A DNA stretch of 64,000 nucleotides from Flagellimonas taeanensis (GTDB taxonomy: Bacteria > Bacteroidota > Bacteroidia > Flavobacteriales > Flavobacteriaceae). Positions within the stretch are counted from its first letter, which is position 1. Every line of letters begins with the position of its first letter. Shown here piece by piece: positions 61,643 through 64,000 of the stretch. The position numbers and the translations under genes were made by a program. Where the stretch lies: NCBI RefSeq assembly GCF_003584105.1, contig NZ_QXFO01000008.1:62001-126000 (forward strand), written 5' to 3'. A model generated the notes under the pieces. It saw only the letters and a list, made by a program, of their open reading frames with translations. It was not told the origin of the DNA and did no database searches.

Positions 61643-62847
61643 GCAGCGATCATTTTTTTGGAAATGCGGCTACTGGCTATTTTTGACGAAATAAAGCCCA
61701 AAACCACAATGGTGGCCATCACAATCAATAGGTTCATGGCATCGAACTCCACTGGATAGGCCAGCGAAGGGGTTATTTTCAACCAGCCAAAGACCAATTG
61801 GGAGACAATCAGCAAGGTGCCGATCAACACCCCGATAAGCCCGCCCAGAGAAGTTACCAAAAGCCCTTGGATAAAATAGATCCTCCGTAATTCTTTAATG
61901 GTGGTGCCCAAACTGAACAAGGTCTTTGAATTTTGCTGTTTGTCCAAGATCATCATGATGATGGCCCCGACGACATTGAACAAGGCAATGATCAACACCA
62001 ATGTGAAGATGAGATAAGTGGCAAGGTTTTCCGTTTTCAGCATGCGGTGGAGCGTGCTGTTCTGCTCCTGTCGGGTCAGCAACTGCACTTTGTCGCCCAA
62101 AACGGCCTGAATGGAACTTTTCACTTCATCAATTTTTGATAGGTCGTTCAGTTTAAAATTGATGCCAGAAACCATGGTGCTGTCCTTTTCCAATAATTTC
62201 TGGATAAGGGGGAGTTGGGCGAACACATATTTTTTGTCGAGGCCCTCTTCCACGGCATATACGCCACTGACCACCAACGGAAGTTCGTTGTAGGGTTTTG
62301 AATTGGTGAGCCCCTGTTGCGTGAAAGAACCTTTTCCGGGCTTTGGGACAAGGACCATCATGGGCGTTCGGTTGTTCGTGGGGACGCCTAGCAGATTATA
62401 GATGCCAATGCCAATGACCCCGTTGTACTCCATGTTGCCCCAATTACCAAATTGTAAGGTGCTGTCCACCCCGGTCACCGATCGGTATCGCTCATCCACT
62501 CCTTTTATATAGGCAATGGTGCTTTTCTCCTTAAAGGTCAAATAGGCCCTTTCCTCCAGTTCCTTGGAAAAATTGGCCAACTCGGGAATGTCCTGCAAAG
62601 CAGCTTCTTCACTGGGCATCAGGGAAAAATATTTCCCGGTTGTGGGCGTGGCCTTCAAGTCGGGATCAAAAGTATTGGAAAAAGACAGACTGAACGTTTT
62701 TAGCCCAGCAAAGGCCGAAAGCACAATGAAAAGTGCCGCAGAACCAATCACGATGACCAAAAAAGTAACAAAATTGATGATGTTCACCGCATTTTGACTG
62801 CTTTTGGACCGTAGATAGCGCTTGGCGATATAAAACGGGAAGTTCAA
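61639..62847 (-). CDS. FtsX-like ABC transporter permease
   Basis: 402 residues. An N-terminal membrane helix (about 25-48), a periplasmic MacB-PCD-like domain (about 55-245), then three C-terminal membrane segments in an FtsX-like module (about 270-395). This is the LolC/LolE type, which moves lipoproteins out of the inner membrane, though the substrate here is inferred only from family. No ATPase gene is adjacent. The start codon appears to be TTG (minus strand of 62845-62847), 2 nt past the rbfA stop, so the two are cotranscribed. Confidence 0.9.
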   Translation of the reverse strand: MNFPFYIAKRYLRSKSSQNAVNIINFVTFLVIVIGSAALFIVLSAFAGLKTFSLSFSNTFDPDLKATPTTGKYFSLMPSEEAALQDIPELANFSKELEERAYLTFKEKSTIAYIKGVDERYRSVTGVDSTLQFGNWGNMEYNGVIGIGIYNLLGVPTNNRTPMMVLVPKPGKGSFTQQGLTNSKPYNELPLVVSGVYAVEEGLDKKYVFAQLPLIQKLLEKDSTMVSGINFKLNDLSKIDEVKSSIQAVLGDKVQLLTRQEQNSTLHRMLKTENLATYLIFTLVLIIALFNVVGAIIMMILDKQQNSKTLFSLGTTIKELRRIYFIQGLLVTSLGGLIGVLIGTLLIVSQLVFGWLKITPSLAYPVEFDAMNLLIVMATIVVLGFISSKIASSRISKKMIAA

Positions 62848-62849
62848 GG

Positions 62850-63245
62850 TCAGGATTTCTTTCGTTTGTCGAGCAGGTCCCTGTTCTCTATGGGGTTTTC
62901 CTCCCCTTTGAGCGATTGTTCAATTCTATCGATATATTCCAAGGAATCATCCAGATAAAAAACAAGCTCGGGCACTCTTCTCAACTGGTTTTTGGTACGA
63001 AGGGCCAGTTCATGGCGAATGGTCACTTGGCTGGCCTTGATCCCGGCCAACAACTCTTTGGCGTCCTTGTTGGGAAAAATGCTCACATAGACCTTGGCCA
63101 ATGACAGATCCACCGTTACAGATACTTTGGAAACAGAGATCAAAGTTCCCCTGAGCCCGCCATCAGTGGCCGCTCGTTGCAGGATGTCCGCCAGATCTTT
63201 TTGGATGATTCCTGCTATTTTCTTTTGCCGTTGTGTTTCCTCCAT
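62850..63245 (-). CDS. rbfA: 30S ribosome-binding factor A (RbfA)
   Basis: 131 residues with the KH-like RbfA fold: the start RQKKIAGIIQKDLADILQR, the central LISVSKVSVTVDLSLAKVYVSIFP, and IRHELALRTKNQLRRVPELVFYLDDSLEYIDRIE. It helps mature 30S subunits, especially at low temperature. The usual partner genes (nusA, infB) are absent; here it precedes the FtsX-like gene. Confidence 0.93.
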   Translation of the reverse strand: MEETQRQKKIAGIIQKDLADILQRAATDGGLRGTLISVSKVSVTVDLSLAKVYVSIFPNKDAKELLAGIKASQVTIRHELALRTKNQLRRVPELVFYLDDSLEYIDRIEQSLKGEENPIENRDLLDKRKKS

Positions 63246-63350
63246 GGTGCAAAAATAAAGGAAATCCTGACTAACCCCGCACTTTGAATGGATTACAGTC
63301 CGTAATTTTGGAAAAACCGTGCATTGCAGAACATAAAATCAGGTAGGTCC

Positions 63351-63767
63351 ATGGATAAAATTGAACACATCGGCATTGCCGTAAAGAATTTGGAAGCGTC
63401 CAACCAGTTATTCGCCAAATTGCTGGGAGTGCCCCCCTATAAAATGGAAGAGGTGGCCTCGGAAGGCGTGAGGACCTCTTTTTTTGAATCGGGACCCAAC
63501 AAAGTGGAATTGTTGGAAGCCACAAGTGCTGACAGCCCAATTGCGAAGTTTTTGGAAAAAAGGGGAGAGGGCATCCACCACATCGCCTTTGCTGTGGAGG
63601 ATATTGTTTCGGAGTTGGCCCGACTGAAGAAGGAAGGGTTCCAGCTATTGAACGAAATACCCAAAAAGGGGGCCGATAACAAACTGGTGGCATTCCTGCA
63701 CCCGAAGGGCACAAACGGTGTGCTGGTGGAGCTTTGCCAAGAAATAAAAGCAAAGGAGGGGCGTTAA
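63351..63767 (+). CDS. mce: methylmalonyl-CoA epimerase
   Basis: 138 residues. Two VOC (glyoxalase-fold) halves start IEHIGIAVKNLEAS (metal-ligand His6) and IHHIAFAVEDIV. The middle carries the family's KVELLEATSADSPIAKFLEKRGEG, and the C-terminal LVELCQE supplies the glutamate ligand. It interconverts (R)- and (S)-methylmalonyl-CoA, linking odd-chain and branched-chain breakdown to succinyl-CoA. The ATG at 63351 fits the family start; an upstream in-frame TTG exists. Its mutase partner is not in the window. Confidence 0.93.
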   Translation: MDKIEHIGIAVKNLEASNQLFAKLLGVPPYKMEEVASEGVRTSFFESGPNKVELLEATSADSPIAKFLEKRGEGIHHIAFAVEDIVSELARLKKEGFQLLNEIPKKGADNKLVAFLHPKGTNGVLVELCQEIKAKEGR

Positions 63768-63771
63768 AACC

Positions 63772-63802
63772 TTGCGGTGTAGAAAAATAAACACTAATAT
63801 TG
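63772..63802 (+). promoter_or_regulatory. promoter of the CAU tRNA (TTG-N20-TAATATTG)
   Basis: TTG at 63772-63774 and TAATATTG at 63795-63802 (one mismatch to TAnnTTTG) with a 20-nt spacer, ending 15 nt upstream of the tRNA. Confidence 0.55.
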
Positions 63803-63817
63803 CATCCGCAAATTGCG

Positions 63818-63891
63818 GGTCCTATAGCTCAGTTGGTTAGAGCACCTGACTCATAATCAGGTGGTCCCTGGTTCGAGCCCAGGTGGGACCA
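63818..63891 (+). tRNA. tRNA with CAU anticodon, probably tRNA-Ile2
   Basis: 74-nt cloverleaf: acceptor GGTCCTA pairs with TGGGACC, anticodon stem CTGAC...AATCAG with CAU, discriminator A, no encoded CCA. Acceptor pairs 4-69 and 5-68 are C-G, the combination that TilS recognises in E. coli tRNA-Ile2, while elongator tRNA-Met has A-U pairs there. I therefore favour lysidine-type tRNA-Ile2 over tRNA-Met, with moderate confidence; automatic tools may label it Met. Confidence 0.93.
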
Positions 63892-63907
63892 CTTCAACAA
63901 AGATAAG

Positions 63908-63940
63908 CCTTTCAAGCAATTGGGAGGTTTTTCCTTTTTA
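63908..63940 (+). terminator. rho-independent terminator after the CAU tRNA
   Basis: CCTTTCAA-GCAA-TTGGGAGG (two G-U pairs) followed by a T-rich stretch. It ends the tRNA transcript. Confidence 0.7.
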
Positions 63941-63944
63941 TGCG

Positions 63945-63965
63945 GGTACAACATAGGTACAACAT
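63945..63965 (+). repeat. 10-bp direct repeat downstream of the CAU tRNA
   Basis: GGTACAACAT occurs at 63945-63954 and again at 63956-63965, one base apart. It lies 54 nt past the tRNA end and near the edge of the window. Confidence 0.6.
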
Positions 63966-64000
63966 TTTAAAAAAGATCATTATATCTATCATAAAAGGGT

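Overview
The window looks like chromosomal DNA from a gliding or surface-adhesive member of the Flavobacteriaceae (Bacteroidota). The evidence is a type IX secretion (T9SS) adhesin operon with type B (CHU_C) sorting domains and PorP/SprF partners, -10 boxes of the form TAnnTTTG, and phylum-typical families (DUF4175, DUF6327, GIN-domain lipoprotein-like proteins, a His-rich CDF transporter). The genus cannot be fixed from the sequence alone. I see no insertion sequence, prophage or CRISPR array.

Layout. 0.2-7.3 kb: leftward run DUF4175 giant coiled-coil protein, ybeY, mnmG, lipoprotein, SAM methyltransferase, with mnmG bracketed by two perfect 16-bp parS sites. 7.5-10 kb: gltX and an SPFH/stomatin protein. 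10.1-13 kb: a small envelope/stress trio (YtxH, holin-like, DUF6327) and glnS. 13.2-32.3 kb: a four-gene operon resembling sprC-sprD-sprB-sprF, dominated by a 4560-residue SprB-like adhesin. 32.3-36.4 kb: folB, tRNA-Cys, a LysE exporter, a GIN-domain protein and rnr. 36.4-37.0 kb: a 596-bp A+T-rich gene-free region with DnaA boxes, the best candidate for the replication origin. 37-38.8 kb: rpiB, a CDF cation exporter and a GNAT acetyltransferase. 38.8-43.1 kb: a tightly packed leftward set of DUF2157, DUF4401 and GDYXXLXY membrane proteins followed by a C5 DNA methyltransferase and a putative PD-(D/E)xK nuclease. 43.3-51.8 kb: a lipoprotein, a membrane protein, an S41 protease with rnpA, an M1 peptidase, an S8 protease and an MBL-fold hydrolase. 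52-56.2 kb: two ion transporters with RCK/TrkA domains and a small lipoprotein. 56.2-63.8 kb: lepA, an outer-membrane TonB-type receptor, dusB, an FtsX-like permease, rbfA, methylmalonyl-CoA epimerase, and a CAU tRNA whose acceptor stem fits tRNA-Ile2.

How it fits together. Much of the window is housekeeping translation and RNA metabolism (gltX, glnS, mnmG, ybeY, rnr, rnpA, lepA, rbfA, dusB, two tRNAs), as expected close to an origin. parS sites and DnaA boxes within about 35 kb of each other support an origin-proximal location. The accessory-looking content is the adhesin operon and the restriction-modification pair. The least explained items are the five-gene membrane-DUF/restriction-modification cluster, a 26-bp inverted repeat pair one arm of which is translated as part of RnpA, and a perfect 22-bp palindrome downstream of glnS. 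Four genes (DUF4175, folB, dusB, FtsX-like) appear to start with TTG.
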